Below, one piece after another: positions 41,598 through 50,914 of a stretch of 64,000 nucleotides of DNA (positions are counted from its first letter, which is position 1; every line of letters starts with the position of its first letter). Under the pieces are notes generated by a model that searched no databases, was not told the origin of the DNA, and saw nothing but the letters and a program-made list of their open reading frames with translations. The position numbers and the translations under genes were made by a program. The DNA is from Bacilli bacterium (GTDB lineage: Bacteria; Bacillota_I; Bacilli_A; RFN20; CAG-449), in assembly GCA_900755065.1 (NCBI GenBank), contig CAAEFC010000043.1, positions 1 through 64,000 of the forward strand, read 5' to 3'.

Positions 41598-42791
41598 ATG
41601 AAACTGATCGAAAGAAAATCCTACTTAGATAAAATGATCAACGTGATCGGAACTCCCGACATTAAAGTGTTGACGGGAGTAAGACGTTCGGGAAAATCCA
41701 AACTATTGGAAGCCTTCAAAAACGATGTGCAAAAGAGTCTTCCCGACGCGAATATTATCCATATCAATTTTAATCTGTCTAAATACGAACACTTGAAAGA
41801 ACACAAAGCCCTAAACGATTATATCGAAAGCCACTACGCAGAGGGAAAGAAGAATTTTGTTTTCATCGATGAAATTCAAATGTGCGATAACTTTGAACTA
41901 TGCATCAACAATTTGCATGCAACAGAATTGTATGACATTTATATCACAGGTTCCAACGCCTTTCTTCTCAGTTCAGATCTGGCAACGCTGTTTACCGGAA
42001 GAACCTTTGAAATGAAAGTCTATCCGTTTTCCTTTGCCGAGTACGTTCTTTACTTCGGATTAACAGACAGATATACGGCTTTTGATCGCTATATGCTTGA
42101 CGGCGGCATGTCCGGTTCTTATTTGTATAAAGAACAGGAAGATAGATATGATTATATCGCAAACGTTTTCGACACTTTGATTTTAAGGGATATCCGACAG
42201 AAATATAAAATCAAAAATCCTGCTTTGATGGACCGGATTTCTCAATTTTTAATGGATAACGTATCCAATCTAACCTCAGCAAGAAGCATTACCGATACCT
42301 TGCTATCCAACAAGGAAGCCATCAATCATAAGACCGTCGGTCATTATCTTCAATTTCTTTGCAACGCATTCGCTTTCTATAAATTCCGAAGATATGATAT
42401 CAATGGCAAAAAATATCTCTCTTCGAACGAAAAATACTATTTGAGCGATCCGGCTTTTCGTTATGCCAAACTCGGCACTAAAAACTTCGATACCGGCAGA
42501 GTGATTGAAAATATCGTCGCAATGGAATTACTCCGGCGCGGCTATGAAGTTTATGTCGGCGTCCTGTATAAAAAAGAAATCGACTTTGTCGCTCTGAAAA
42601 GAAGCGAGAAAATTTACATTCAGGTTTCGGATAACCTTTCTTTGCCCGAAACCTTTAAACGAGAAGTAGAACCTCTGTTGAAAATTAAAGATGCCTATCC
42701 CAAAATGGTCATCGCACGGACAAGAAACCCTGAATATCAATATGAAGGAGTTAAAATCGTAGATGTAGCCGATTGGTTGCTGAACAGATAG
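41598..42791 (+). CDS. AAA_14 / DUF4143 ATPase (copy 2)
   Basis: A 397-residue ATPase: Walker A GVRRSGKS at about 27-34, Walker B FVFIDEIQM, sensor TGSNAFLL, then DUF4143 with the nuclease-like core EIDFVALKRSEKIYIQVSDN near the C-terminus. The role of the family is not established. TTGAGGTAC lies before the ATG. It is distant in sequence from copy 1 (19976-21157), and each carries a different repeat upstream. Monocistronic. Confidence 0.88.
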   Translation: MKLIERKSYLDKMINVIGTPDIKVLTGVRRSGKSKLLEAFKNDVQKSLPDANIIHINFNLSKYEHLKEHKALNDYIESHYAEGKKNFVFIDEIQMCDNFELCINNLHATELYDIYITGSNAFLLSSDLATLFTGRTFEMKVYPFSFAEYVLYFGLTDRYTAFDRYMLDGGMSGSYLYKEQEDRYDYIANVFDTLILRDIRQKYKIKNPALMDRISQFLMDNVSNLTSARSITDTLLSNKEAINHKTVGHYLQFLCNAFAFYKFRRYDINGKKYLSSNEKYYLSDPAFRYAKLGTKNFDTGRVIENIVAMELLRRGYEVYVGVLYKKEIDFVALKRSEKIYIQVSDNLSLPETFKREVEPLLKIKDAYPKMVIARTRNPEYQYEGVKIVDVADWLLNR

Positions 42792-42878
42792 CCGTTTAAA
42801 GCAGTAAACCTTTTTCGCTTCTTATTTTTTCTATGCAAAAGAGAAGTGTATTTCAACTCCTTCGGCTTCGGCAGAATT

Positions 42879-43487
42879 TCACTTTTTCGTCAGCCTTTGT
42901 TTGCAGAAAGAGACTTTTCCGCATTCCGGGCAACGTAATCTTCTTTTCGTAATCGTGTGAACGCCGAAGATGTATTCTTTCGCCGTCGGCACGAAGCGGT
43001 GCTTGCAATGCGGGCATTCGTAATATCCGGTTTCCATGTCGATGATCACGATCACCGCGACACCTAAGAGGATCATCACCGTCGCAAGAGCAATCAAAGC
43101 AATCCGGATTCCCGTCTCCATCGGCAAAAGACCGCCGAGAAGAATCAAGGTAATGCTCCCGGCAAACACGATCAGAAAAATGAGAAATTGAAGGGCAATC
43201 TTCTTCCGGTTTTCTTTCTTTTCTTTCAGCATTTCCATCAGATTCTCTTCCGCGACGTGCCGGTAATCTTCGTCTTCGATGCGACGGCCGCTGAGAAGTT
43301 CATTGACGGAAATTCCGAGTTCCTCGCATAGAGGCATCATCAGAGAGACTTCCGGCAAGCCTCTTCCGCATTCCCACTTTGATACCGTTTTTCCGTCGAC
43401 GCGAAGTTTATCCGCCAGTTCCTGCTGCGTAAGATTCTTTTCCTTTCTCATCGCTTTGATGAATTCGCCGATTCTGATCTGATCCAT
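42879..43487 (-). CDS. Membrane-linked XRE regulator with zinc ribbon
   Basis: A 202-residue protein. An XRE helix-turn-helix (LTQQELADKLRVDGKTVSKW) fills 1-65, followed by a charged linker, two membrane helices (about 95-150) and a C-terminal zinc ribbon (CPHC near 158, CPEC near 188). Similar HTH-two-helix-ribbon proteins occur in gut Bacillota as putative membrane-tethered sensors. AAAGGAAAG precedes the ATG. It is monocistronic, and its target is unknown. Apart from the adjacent MFS gene no partner is obvious. Confidence 0.82.
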   Translation of the reverse strand: MDQIRIGEFIKAMRKEKNLTQQELADKLRVDGKTVSKWECGRGLPEVSLMMPLCEELGISVNELLSGRRIEDEDYRHVAEENLMEMLKEKKENRKKIALQFLIFLIVFAGSITLILLGGLLPMETGIRIALIALATVMILLGVAVIVIIDMETGYYECPHCKHRFVPTAKEYIFGVHTITKRRLRCPECGKVSFCKQRLTKK

Positions 43488-43558
43488 TTTTCTCTTTCCT
43501 TTCTTCTATGCTTATTTTATTCCCCTGAACGTATCAAGAACACCTACGCTCCGTAGAG

Positions 43559-44716
43559 TTAGAGATCGGAAGAACGCTTTTCGGAAAGTCCGGTTTTTTT
43601 CAGAAAGAAAAAGAGAACGCCGACGCCGAGAACCTGAATGCCGCTTAAAATAAAATAAAGCGCGTTGAATGACAGATTCGTATAGACGAAAGGCGCGAGC
43701 AAATCGCCAAGCGCCACGTAAAGGTTCGAGCAGACGGCAAAAATCAGCACCGCGCGGGTAATCTCTTCTTCGGGCAGAATCCGTTTGACGGTTTCCATGT
43801 GCGAAGAAAGAAAAATCCCCCATGCCAGTCCTCGGAAAGAGGCGTTCAGGATCAGTTTTACCCAATGATTGTACGCGAAAGAAAGAATCAACGATCGCGT
43901 CAAAATCAATGCCGAAGCGATGAGAAGGAGCCGATGCGGCGAAAACTTTTTCCGGTTGACAGCGAACATCGCGAGGATTTCCACGAAAATCTGCAAAGCA
44001 AAGGCGTATCCCCAATAGGCGGTACTCACGCCGTAACTCTTGAAAAAAAGGGAAACATAGGCTTCTTCGATGCTCCACGTTCCCAGAACCAGAACGTAAA
44101 AAACCAGATAAATCCGAAACGTCGGATTCGCCAGTACCTGAGAAAAGGTGATCTTCGTCGAATTCGCTTCCTCCTCTTCTCCGCTTTTGATCGTAAAATA
44201 CAGGAACTCCACGATGACGAAAATCAATCCGGCGATCAGAAAGACCGTTTTGTACCCGGTCCATTCGATGAATTTTCCTCCGATCAGCGTTCCGAAAAGG
44301 TATCCGACCGATCCGAAGACCCGCGTTCTGGCGTACAGGGTGTGTTCTTCGGAAGAAATTTTCACCGCGATTCCGTCCTGAAACGAAAAGAATGTGTTGT
44401 TGTGCAAGGCGAAAACGATCGTCAGCGCAGAAAGACAGACGAAATCCGAAACGAAGCCCATGAGCATCATCACGACCAATTGAGCGAAGATCAGAATGCG
44501 GATCAGAAGAAGATTCCGTTTCGCCTTTCCGGACAATTTTCCGTAGAAAAGGCTTCCCGTCAGACAAAACAGAGGAATCAAAGCGATCAGAATTCCCTTT
44601 TTTCCTTCTTCAATGCCGACCGAACTGAAATAAAGCGCCAGAAAAGGAGAAAACAGCGCGTCGGAAAAGAAACTGAGAAGATAGATGACGTTAATTTTTG
44701 GAATTTGTTTTTTCAT
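43559..44716 (-). CDS. MFS transporter (MFS_1-like)
   Basis: About 385 residues with 12 predicted membrane helices, of the MFS_1-like group that includes phenylpropionate- and nucleoside-type permeases. The loop after helix 2 reads YGKLSGKAKRNLLL, a version of the MFS motif A. The start at 44716 overlaps the upstream CtpE-like gene by 26 bases; a further ATG at 44755 is inside that gene. The substrate is unknown. Co-transcription with the P-type ATPase is likely. Confidence 0.85.
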   Translation of the reverse strand: MKKQIPKINVIYLLSFFSDALFSPFLALYFSSVGIEEGKKGILIALIPLFCLTGSLFYGKLSGKAKRNLLLIRILIFAQLVVMMLMGFVSDFVCLSALTIVFALHNNTFFSFQDGIAVKISSEEHTLYARTRVFGSVGYLFGTLIGGKFIEWTGYKTVFLIAGLIFVIVEFLYFTIKSGEEEEANSTKITFSQVLANPTFRIYLVFYVLVLGTWSIEEAYVSLFFKSYGVSTAYWGYAFALQIFVEILAMFAVNRKKFSPHRLLLIASALILTRSLILSFAYNHWVKLILNASFRGLAWGIFLSSHMETVKRILPEEEITRAVLIFAVCSNLYVALGDLLAPFVYTNLSFNALYFILSGIQVLGVGVLFFFLKKTGLSEKRSSDL

Positions 44717-47210
44717 TTTTTGCGACGATTTTCCCGGAAAGATATTCTCCGGCAAAGAAGACGATCACCGCGACACCCAGAGAAAGGACGATCAATAGTA
44801 TTTCCGGAACGTTGAGTTCGTATACCCGGAATCCCGTAAAATCCCATCCGATCAGAGGCGGAACGAAAATCAGAAGCGTACCGATGATGAGCATCAGGAA
44901 ATAGACCGAAAGACGATACGCGTTGAACGGATAGCAATAATACGCCAGAATCACGAGACCGATAAAGGAAAGCGAAATTCCGCCGACGGTCTGAACCATC
45001 TCGCTCCGGCAGGAGAAGAGTTCCAGATTGCAGAAAACGAGGGCGAAAACGGTAACCAGGATCAGCGCGATCGCCGAAGGAAGGCATTTCGCAATCACGT
45101 TTCTGAAAAAGTTTCCTTTGACGAGTTCCTTATTCGGCTGCAAAGCCAGAAGGAAAGAAGGAATGCCGATGACGGCCACTTCCAGCACTTGCAGGTTGAT
45201 CGGCTCGTACGGGTAGAACGTCGAAGCCGAAAGCACGATGGCGAAGATCGTCTTCATCAGGAACAGGGAGGCGACAGCCTGAACGTTGTTGATGACGCGG
45301 CGGCCTTCTTCCACGATTTTCGGCATCGAAGCGAAATTGGAATCCATCAGCACCAACTGAGCGACATTCCGGCTGGCTTCCGAACCTCCCGCCATGGCGA
45401 TCGAACAGTCCGAACGTTTCATCGCCAGAATGTCGTTTACCCCGTCGCCGGTCATCGCCACGGTGTGTCCGGCCGCTTTCAGAGCCTGCACCAGCGTCGC
45501 TTTCTGTTCGGGCGCCACACGACCGAATACGCTGTATTTTGTCGCCGCTTCGCCGACTTCTTCCAGAGAAAGACCTTCCAGAGAAATGCACCGATCGGCG
45601 TTTTCAACCCCGACTTCTCTGGCGATGACGCTTACGGTCTGAGGATTGTCTCCTGAAATGATCTTGATGTCCACGCCGTTTTCCTTGAACCAGCGAATGG
45701 TATCGTACGCCTCTTCGCGGATATGATCCTTGATGATATAGGAAGCGATCGGGCGAGGCGTTCCCTTGATTTCGTCGTCGAATCCGTCAACGCGCGCCAA
45801 AAGAATCACGCGGTATCCCTGCAAGGTATACTTTTCCAGTTCCTTGACGATCTTATCGTCCGGTTTCAGCACGAATTCCGGCGCGCCGACGACAAAGGAG
45901 CCGATTCCCTCGAATTCCATCGCGGACATCTTCCGCGAGGACGAAAACGGAAGTTTCCGGACAACCTTGTATTTTTCCTCGCACTTGTAATGGTCCAGAA
46001 TCGCCAGAGCCGTCTGATTCCGTTCTTCAAAACCGTTCATCAGATTGTACACCAACGCGTGCGAATCAAGCGAATCGTCGTATACGATCTCGCCTTCGAC
46101 GCGCATCGTTCCGTCGGTGATCGTTCCGGTTTTATCCAGGCAGAGCACATCGACCCGGGCCAACGATTCGACCGAATAGGTGTCCTGCACCAAAGCCTTA
46201 TAGGTGGAAAGATTGATCTGCGCGACGAAAAGAGTAACCGAAGTCGTCAGGTACAGTCCCGAAGGAATCATCGCGACCATCGATCCGGCCGCATTCAGAA
46301 TCACCAGTTTGATGGTTTCCGCATCGGTAGCGAAGCCGTAATCCCTTCCCCACGCCATCAAAAACATCGCGATTCCCAACGGAATCACCGCGTAGGAAAC
46401 CCATCGGATAATGCTGTTCAGCGTTTTCAGGATCTGAGAATTGTTCTTCTTGTATTTCTTGACCTTGCTCTGCAATTGCGAGATATAGGAGTTTTTCCCC
46501 ACCCGTTCGACTTTGGCGTAGCAACTGCCGCCGGAAATGAAAGAGCCGGCGAACAGGATATCGCCTTTCCCTTTTTTGACGGGAAGCGTTTCCCCGGTGA
46601 GAAGCGACTCATTGACCTCGACCTGCCCCTCCTGAATCACCGAATCGGCGGTAACCTTTTTTCCGTTGAGGAACTGAACGATGTCGTCGAGAACCAGGTC
46701 GTCGGCGTCGACTTCGTACTGAATGCCGTTCCGTATGACGATCGTCCGGACGTTGGCTAACACCGCGAGTTTGTCGATTTTGATTTTCGCGCGGATTTCC
46801 TGATAAATCCCGATCAGCAAATTGCACGAGATGATGACCAGAAAGGTGCAGTTCATCGGTTTCGCCCCGACGGCCAGAAGAACCGCGCCGATCAGATACA
46901 GCAGAATGTTGAGAAAGGTGAACAGATTTTTGCAGATGATCCCGATGACCGTCTTCTTGTTCTTATCCCTGCATTTGTTGGTCAGACCATCCTTCTTCCG
47001 GGAAGCGATTTCTTCGTCGGACAAGCCTTCGGAAATCTCCGGGTGATAACGGACGATCCGGTCTCCGCCTTTCAGAAAAGCGTTGTTGAATTCTCTGGTT
47101 TTTTCCAGATCGGAATAATCTTCGCTTTCGTCTTCGGCGATCAGGTGCTTCTTTCCTTTTTTGATGATTTTGATCTGCGTCGTTTCGTCCGTATATCTTT
47201 TTTTGCTCAT
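44691..47210 (-). CDS. Cation-transporting P-type ATPase (CtpE-like)
   Basis: An 839-residue pump with LLTGETLPVKKG, CLDKTGTITDGTM and AMTGDGVNDILAMKRSD. M4 reads AMIPSGLYLTTSVTLF, as in the CtpE group (usually IPEGL), with Ser in place of the M4 Glu. CtpE of mycobacteria takes up Ca2+, but the altered M4 leaves the ion uncertain. An unusually charged N-terminal 60 residues precede the actuator. AAGGG lies before the ATG at 47210. It is followed with overlap by the MFS gene and preceded by the spoVIF terminator. Confidence 0.9.
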   Translation of the reverse strand: MSKKRYTDETTQIKIIKKGKKHLIAEDESEDYSDLEKTREFNNAFLKGGDRIVRYHPEISEGLSDEEIASRKKDGLTNKCRDKNKKTVIGIICKNLFTFLNILLYLIGAVLLAVGAKPMNCTFLVIISCNLLIGIYQEIRAKIKIDKLAVLANVRTIVIRNGIQYEVDADDLVLDDIVQFLNGKKVTADSVIQEGQVEVNESLLTGETLPVKKGKGDILFAGSFISGGSCYAKVERVGKNSYISQLQSKVKKYKKNNSQILKTLNSIIRWVSYAVIPLGIAMFLMAWGRDYGFATDAETIKLVILNAAGSMVAMIPSGLYLTTSVTLFVAQINLSTYKALVQDTYSVESLARVDVLCLDKTGTITDGTMRVEGEIVYDDSLDSHALVYNLMNGFEERNQTALAILDHYKCEEKYKVVRKLPFSSSRKMSAMEFEGIGSFVVGAPEFVLKPDDKIVKELEKYTLQGYRVILLARVDGFDDEIKGTPRPIASYIIKDHIREEAYDTIRWFKENGVDIKIISGDNPQTVSVIAREVGVENADRCISLEGLSLEEVGEAATKYSVFGRVAPEQKATLVQALKAAGHTVAMTGDGVNDILAMKRSDCSIAMAGGSEASRNVAQLVLMDSNFASMPKIVEEGRRVINNVQAVASLFLMKTIFAIVLSASTFYPYEPINLQVLEVAVIGIPSFLLALQPNKELVKGNFFRNVIAKCLPSAIALILVTVFALVFCNLELFSCRSEMVQTVGGISLSFIGLVILAYYCYPFNAYRLSVYFLMLIIGTLLIFVPPLIGWDFTGFRVYELNVPEILLIVLSLGVAVIVFFAGEYLSGKIVAKNEKTNSKN

Positions 47211-47248
47211 GGTCCGACCCTTCTCCGTGTTCAAGTATCAAGTATAAC

Positions 47249-47286
47249 AAAAAAACGAAAAAAGTGCGATACTTCCCGCACTTTTA
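47249..47286 (-). terminator. Terminator after spoVIF
   Basis: AAAAGTGCG and CGCACTTTT pair around 8 bases and a T-rich tract follows on the minus strand. It overlaps the spoVIF stop by 3 bases. Confidence 0.85.
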
Positions 47287-47523
47287 CAGAACATTTTTCA
47301 GATCTTTCGGAATCTTGTCTTTTTTGATCGCGTTGAGAATCTTTTCCTCTTTTTCCTTGGAGACGTCCTTGCCCGCCAGTTTGGCGACCTCCTTGATCAG
47401 TTTCCGAATGTTTTTCTCATCCGAAAGGTCCTGATTCGAAGCCTGTTTGGCCAGTTTGATGATATCTTCTTTCTTGACGTTCGTCTTCTCTTCCACTTTT
47501 GAAAAAATACTCTTGTCTTCCAT
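47284..47523 (-). CDS. spoVIF: Stage VI sporulation protein F homologue
   Basis: A 79-residue protein matching SpoVIF (YjcC) almost position for position: KVEEKTNVKKEDIIKLAKQA, then LSDEKNIRKLIKEVAKLAGK, then KEKEEKILNAIKKDKIP. In B. subtilis SpoVIF takes part in late spore-coat assembly. Here there are no other sporulation genes in view, and homologues are also kept in non-sporulating lineages. AGGTGGGG precedes the ATG. It is separated from der by 45 bases and ends in a terminator. Confidence 0.85.
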   Translation of the reverse strand: MEDKSIFSKVEEKTNVKKEDIIKLAKQASNQDLSDEKNIRKLIKEVAKLAGKDVSKEKEEKILNAIKKDKIPKDLKNVL

Positions 47524-47568
47524 ATAACCCCACCTAGGCTAATATATGAGAGAAAATGAGAAATGCGC

Positions 47569-48876
47569 CTATTTTCGGTTGCGGCAGACGATTTTAATCG
47601 GCGATCCGGTGAATTCAAAACTCTCCCGCAGGCGGTTTTCGAGAAATCTCCGGTAAGAAAAGTGCATATAATCCGCATTGTTGACCGACAAAACGAACGT
47701 CGGCGGACAGACGTCGACTTGCGAAGCGAAATAGATTTTCAGTCTTCCTCCGTTGAACACCGGCGTCGGATTGAGAATCTGCGCTTCCGAAACGATGTCG
47801 TTCAACAGCGAAGTGCCTGCGCGGAAGTGATAGGAACGATACGCCTGAACGATTTCCGGAAAAATCGTCTGAATGCGCGTCTTGTCTTTCGCCGAAACGA
47901 AAACGATCGGCGCATAATCGAGAAATTTGAATTCGGCGCGGATTTTCTTCGCGAATTCCTGCATGCTCTTTTCTCCGTGTTCGATCAAATCCCATTTATT
48001 GACGACGATGACGATCGCTTTGTTTTCTTCCATCGCATATCCGACGATATGCTTATCCTGAGCGAGAATGCCTTCGGAAGCGTCGAGAACTAACAGCACG
48101 ACGTCGCTTCTGGAAACGGAACTCAGCGCCCGTAATGCGGCGTAGCGGTCGACCGCCTCGAAGATTTTTCCCCGCTTTTTCAATCCGGCGGTATCGATGA
48201 CGACGTAGTTCTGATCGTCCCTTTTAAACGGCGTATCGATCGAATCTCTCGTCGTTCCTTCAATGTCCGAAACGATCACTCTGTCCTGATTCAAAATCGC
48301 GTTGGTCAGCGACGATTTTCCCACGTTCGGCCTTCCGATCAGCGAAAAACAAATCGCGTCGTTATATTCTTTTTGCTTCCTGTCGGGAAGCGTCGCGATG
48401 ATGCGGTCGAGAAGATCGCCGATACCGATGCCGTGCGAAGAGGAGATCGCCGTCGGCTCGCCGATGCCCAGCGCGTAAAACTCGCTGAGTTGAGGAAGTT
48501 GCTCCGCATTGTCGATCTTATTGACCGCGAGGATCACCGGTTTATGCGATTTATACAGCATTTTGCAGGCAAAACGGTCATCTTCGGTGACGCCGATTTT
48601 CCCGTCCGCGACATAGAGAATGACGTCTGCTTCTTCCATGGCGATTTCCACCTGCGCGCGGATCTGCTTCTGAAACGGCGCGTTCCGGATCTCGATTCCG
48701 CCGGTGTCGATCAGCGTAAAGTCTTTCGTCAGCCAGTTTGCTCTTCCGTAAAGGCGATCCCGGGTAATGCCTGCCTGATCGTCGACGATCGCGCTCCGCT
48801 GGCCGATGATCCGGTTGAACAGCGTGGATTTACCGACATTCGGTGAACCGACGATCGCGACGATTCCTTTACTCAT
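47569..48876 (-). CDS. der: Ribosome-biogenesis GTPase Der (EngA)
   Basis: A 435-residue protein with two tandem GTPase domains and a KH-like C-terminus, needed for maturation of the 50S subunit. G1 loops are GSPNVGKS (about 10) and GRPNVGKS (about 180); G3 motifs DTGG and DTAG and the G4 NKxD motifs NKID and NKWD are all present. The start at 48876 overlaps the cmk stop by 8 bases and follows AAGGTGG. The cmk-der order is common in Bacillota. Confidence 0.97.
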   Translation of the reverse strand: MSKGIVAIVGSPNVGKSTLFNRIIGQRSAIVDDQAGITRDRLYGRANWLTKDFTLIDTGGIEIRNAPFQKQIRAQVEIAMEEADVILYVADGKIGVTEDDRFACKMLYKSHKPVILAVNKIDNAEQLPQLSEFYALGIGEPTAISSSHGIGIGDLLDRIIATLPDRKQKEYNDAICFSLIGRPNVGKSSLTNAILNQDRVIVSDIEGTTRDSIDTPFKRDDQNYVVIDTAGLKKRGKIFEAVDRYAALRALSSVSRSDVVLLVLDASEGILAQDKHIVGYAMEENKAIVIVVNKWDLIEHGEKSMQEFAKKIRAEFKFLDYAPIVFVSAKDKTRIQTIFPEIVQAYRSYHFRAGTSLLNDIVSEAQILNPTPVFNGGRLKIYFASQVDVCPPTFVLSVNNADYMHFSYRRFLENRLRESFEFTGSPIKIVCRNRK

Positions 48877-49537
48877 TGCCGAATTCCACCTTTTCTTCGA
48901 TGATGCGGATGATCGTTTCAACCGCTTCGTCGGCCGTCATGAACGAGGTGTCGACGGCAATCGCGTCTTCGGCCTGTTTCAACGGAGCGAAATCGCGATG
49001 CGAGTCGATGTAATCCCGACGTTCGAGATCCTTTTCGACGTCTTCCAGCGTGCAGGGAATTCCTTTGGAAATGTTTTCGAGAAAGCGCCTCTTGGCTCTT
49101 TCCTTGATCGAGGCCACCTGAAAAATTTTCACGTCCGCGTGAGGAAGAACGTAGGTGCCGATGTCTCTTCCGTCCATCACGATCGAAATGTCTTTCGCCA
49201 TTTCCCTTTGCTGTTCCACCAGAAAAAGGCGGACGCCCTTGTTCGCCGCGATGTAGGAAACATTGTCCACGACCCTCTGCGTCCGGATTTCCGATGTCAC
49301 GTCCTCGCCGTTGAGCAGAACCTTCCCGTCGATCGACAGATTGATTTTGATTTCCGGCAGACAGCGGACGACTTCCTCGTCGTTCCGGCAGTCGATGTTG
49401 TGATTCAGCGCGTACAGCGTGACCGAACGGTACATCGCACCCGTGTCGACGTACACGAATCCCAGCCTTTTCGCCACTCCTTTGGCTACCGTCGATTTCC
49501 CGGCCGCCGAAGGTCCGTCAATTGCAATCGTAATCAT
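48869..49537 (-). CDS. cmk: Cytidylate kinase
   Basis: A 222-residue (d)CMP kinase. P-loop DGPSAAGKST at 7-16, YVDTGAMYRSVT, MDGRDIGTYVLPHAD and RRDYIDSHRDFAPL are the family signatures. The length is typical. GAGGAGGATAT lies before the ATG. It overlaps der downstream and follows a single-helix membrane-protein gene by 9 bases, making a three-gene operon. Confidence 0.96.
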   Translation of the reverse strand: MITIAIDGPSAAGKSTVAKGVAKRLGFVYVDTGAMYRSVTLYALNHNIDCRNDEEVVRCLPEIKINLSIDGKVLLNGEDVTSEIRTQRVVDNVSYIAANKGVRLFLVEQQREMAKDISIVMDGRDIGTYVLPHADVKIFQVASIKERAKRRFLENISKGIPCTLEDVEKDLERRDYIDSHRDFAPLKQAEDAIAVDTSFMTADEAVETIIRIIEEKVEFGNE

Positions 49538-49546
49538 ATATCCTCC

Positions 49547-49918
49547 TCAACGATTCAGCAGAATCAAGATCAGAACGATCAAAAGAACCGCGATCAGCGC
49601 AATGCCTCCGATCAGCAAACTTCCGTTCCGGATTTTTCTCATCTTGACTTTCTGAGCCTCTTTTTTCTTCTTCCGGATTTCTTCCTGAGCCATCATCACC
49701 GTGTATTCGTCATGGGCTTTGATCAGTTGATCCAGCGAAATCGAAAGCGTGGATTTCTTGATGTGTTCGCTCTTCAACGTTTCTTCGTTCATCGCCACAT
49801 CGTTCTCCGCAGAGTCTTCTTCCGGAATCGAATAAGGATTCTCGAAACGGTATGTGTCCATTTCGGAAATTTCTTCACGGTGCTTCTTGTATTTCTCAAC
49901 GCGGGTCTTGTTTTCCAT
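49547..49918 (-). CDS. Tail-anchored membrane protein, unknown
   Basis: A 123-residue protein. The first 90 residues are hydrophilic, with an acidic stretch and then a Lys-rich helix (IRKKKKEAQKVKMRKIRNGS), followed by one membrane helix that ends the protein (about 98-121). The orientation is N-in. Not recognised. It is the first gene of the operon with cmk and der. Confidence 0.75.
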   Translation of the reverse strand: MENKTRVEKYKKHREEISEMDTYRFENPYSIPEEDSAENDVAMNEETLKSEHIKKSTLSISLDQLIKAHDEYTVMMAQEEIRKKKKEAQKVKMRKIRNGSLLIGGIALIAVLLIVLILILLNR

Positions 49919-50046
49919 AAATCCAGCCTTTCCTTAGATATTTTAATGGATATGCTACGAAAATCATAGCAAATTTCGCTTTTCTTTCCCTTTTGTTTTT
50001 GCAAATCGGAAATTTGATTTGAAAAAAATGAAAATGAAACGATCCC

Positions 50047-50913
50047 TTAAACCGCCTGTATCTTCTTCGTGATTTCCGTAAAGAATTCTTTGCCCCAAAG
50101 GTCGAGTTCGGATTTGTCTTTGATGAACGGCAGAACATCTTCCTTCGCGTATTCAAAGTTTACCTGTTCAAATCTTTCGTTCAGCATCGCTTTTAAACCT
50201 TCGATCGTCAAATTCTCTTTTTCGCCTATAAATCCCGACTGAACCAATTTGGCTTTCAGATTCTGCAAATTCACTTTTGCGCCGATCGAGAGAAAGAACA
50301 CGAAGTCATAAAAGTCTCTGCCTTTCACTCTTGACCGCCAATTCCGGCAAAGGCAGGCGTGTATTTTCCCGGCAAACAGGGACGGCAGATCATACAATCT
50401 CACCTGATACGGTGAAGGCAACAGTCCGAATTTCGTTTCGTAGGTAGCGCCCGCAGGCGGACAGATGTCCACTTTAAACTTAATTCGGATCGTTTCTTCC
50501 TGATGAATGATCCGGGTATCCTCGCTATCTCCGTAAAAACTGAAAAAATGCTCTCGGGTATTGCCTTTCAAAAATGCCGATTTTACCGTAGATTCGCGCG
50601 ATTTGATCTTTTCTTCTGCGTGGAAACAAAGACCTAACGATCGGACTTCGCTTTCAATGCATGAAAAGTATTTCGTCAGGTCAAATCCGGGATTTGGCGA
50701 AATCAAAGAAAAGTCCAGATCTTCACTGAAACGATCCAATCCGTAAAAAATGCGAAGCGCGGTTCCGCCGTAAAAAGCGGCCTCTTTGAAAAAACCGCCG
50801 CGCGAAAGACCGCACAGAACGACTTCCTGAACAATCTCCTTAATGGCATTTTTCTTGTCTTCGACATTCTTTATCGGATATTTGGAAAGCATCTGATCGA
50901 ACACGCGCTGCAT
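50047..50913 (-). CDS. AbiEii-type nucleotidyltransferase toxin
   Basis: A 288-residue protein of the DUF1814/AbiEii family, the toxin of type IV abortive-infection pairs. The nucleotidyltransferase core is FYGGTALRIFYGLDRFSEDLDFSL at about 47-70, with the conserved GGT, and the two Asp of the metal motif in SEDLDF. Family members transfer nucleotides to tRNA or similar targets. AAAGGAG for this gene lies inside the end of the AbiEi gene, one base away. No change in the active site is seen. Confidence 0.9.
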   Translation of the reverse strand: MQRVFDQMLSKYPIKNVEDKKNAIKEIVQEVVLCGLSRGGFFKEAAFYGGTALRIFYGLDRFSEDLDFSLISPNPGFDLTKYFSCIESEVRSLGLCFHAEEKIKSRESTVKSAFLKGNTREHFFSFYGDSEDTRIIHQEETIRIKFKVDICPPAGATYETKFGLLPSPYQVRLYDLPSLFAGKIHACLCRNWRSRVKGRDFYDFVFFLSIGAKVNLQNLKAKLVQSGFIGEKENLTIEGLKAMLNERFEQVNFEYAKEDVLPFIKDKSELDLWGKEFFTEITKKIQAV

Positions 50914-50914
50914 T

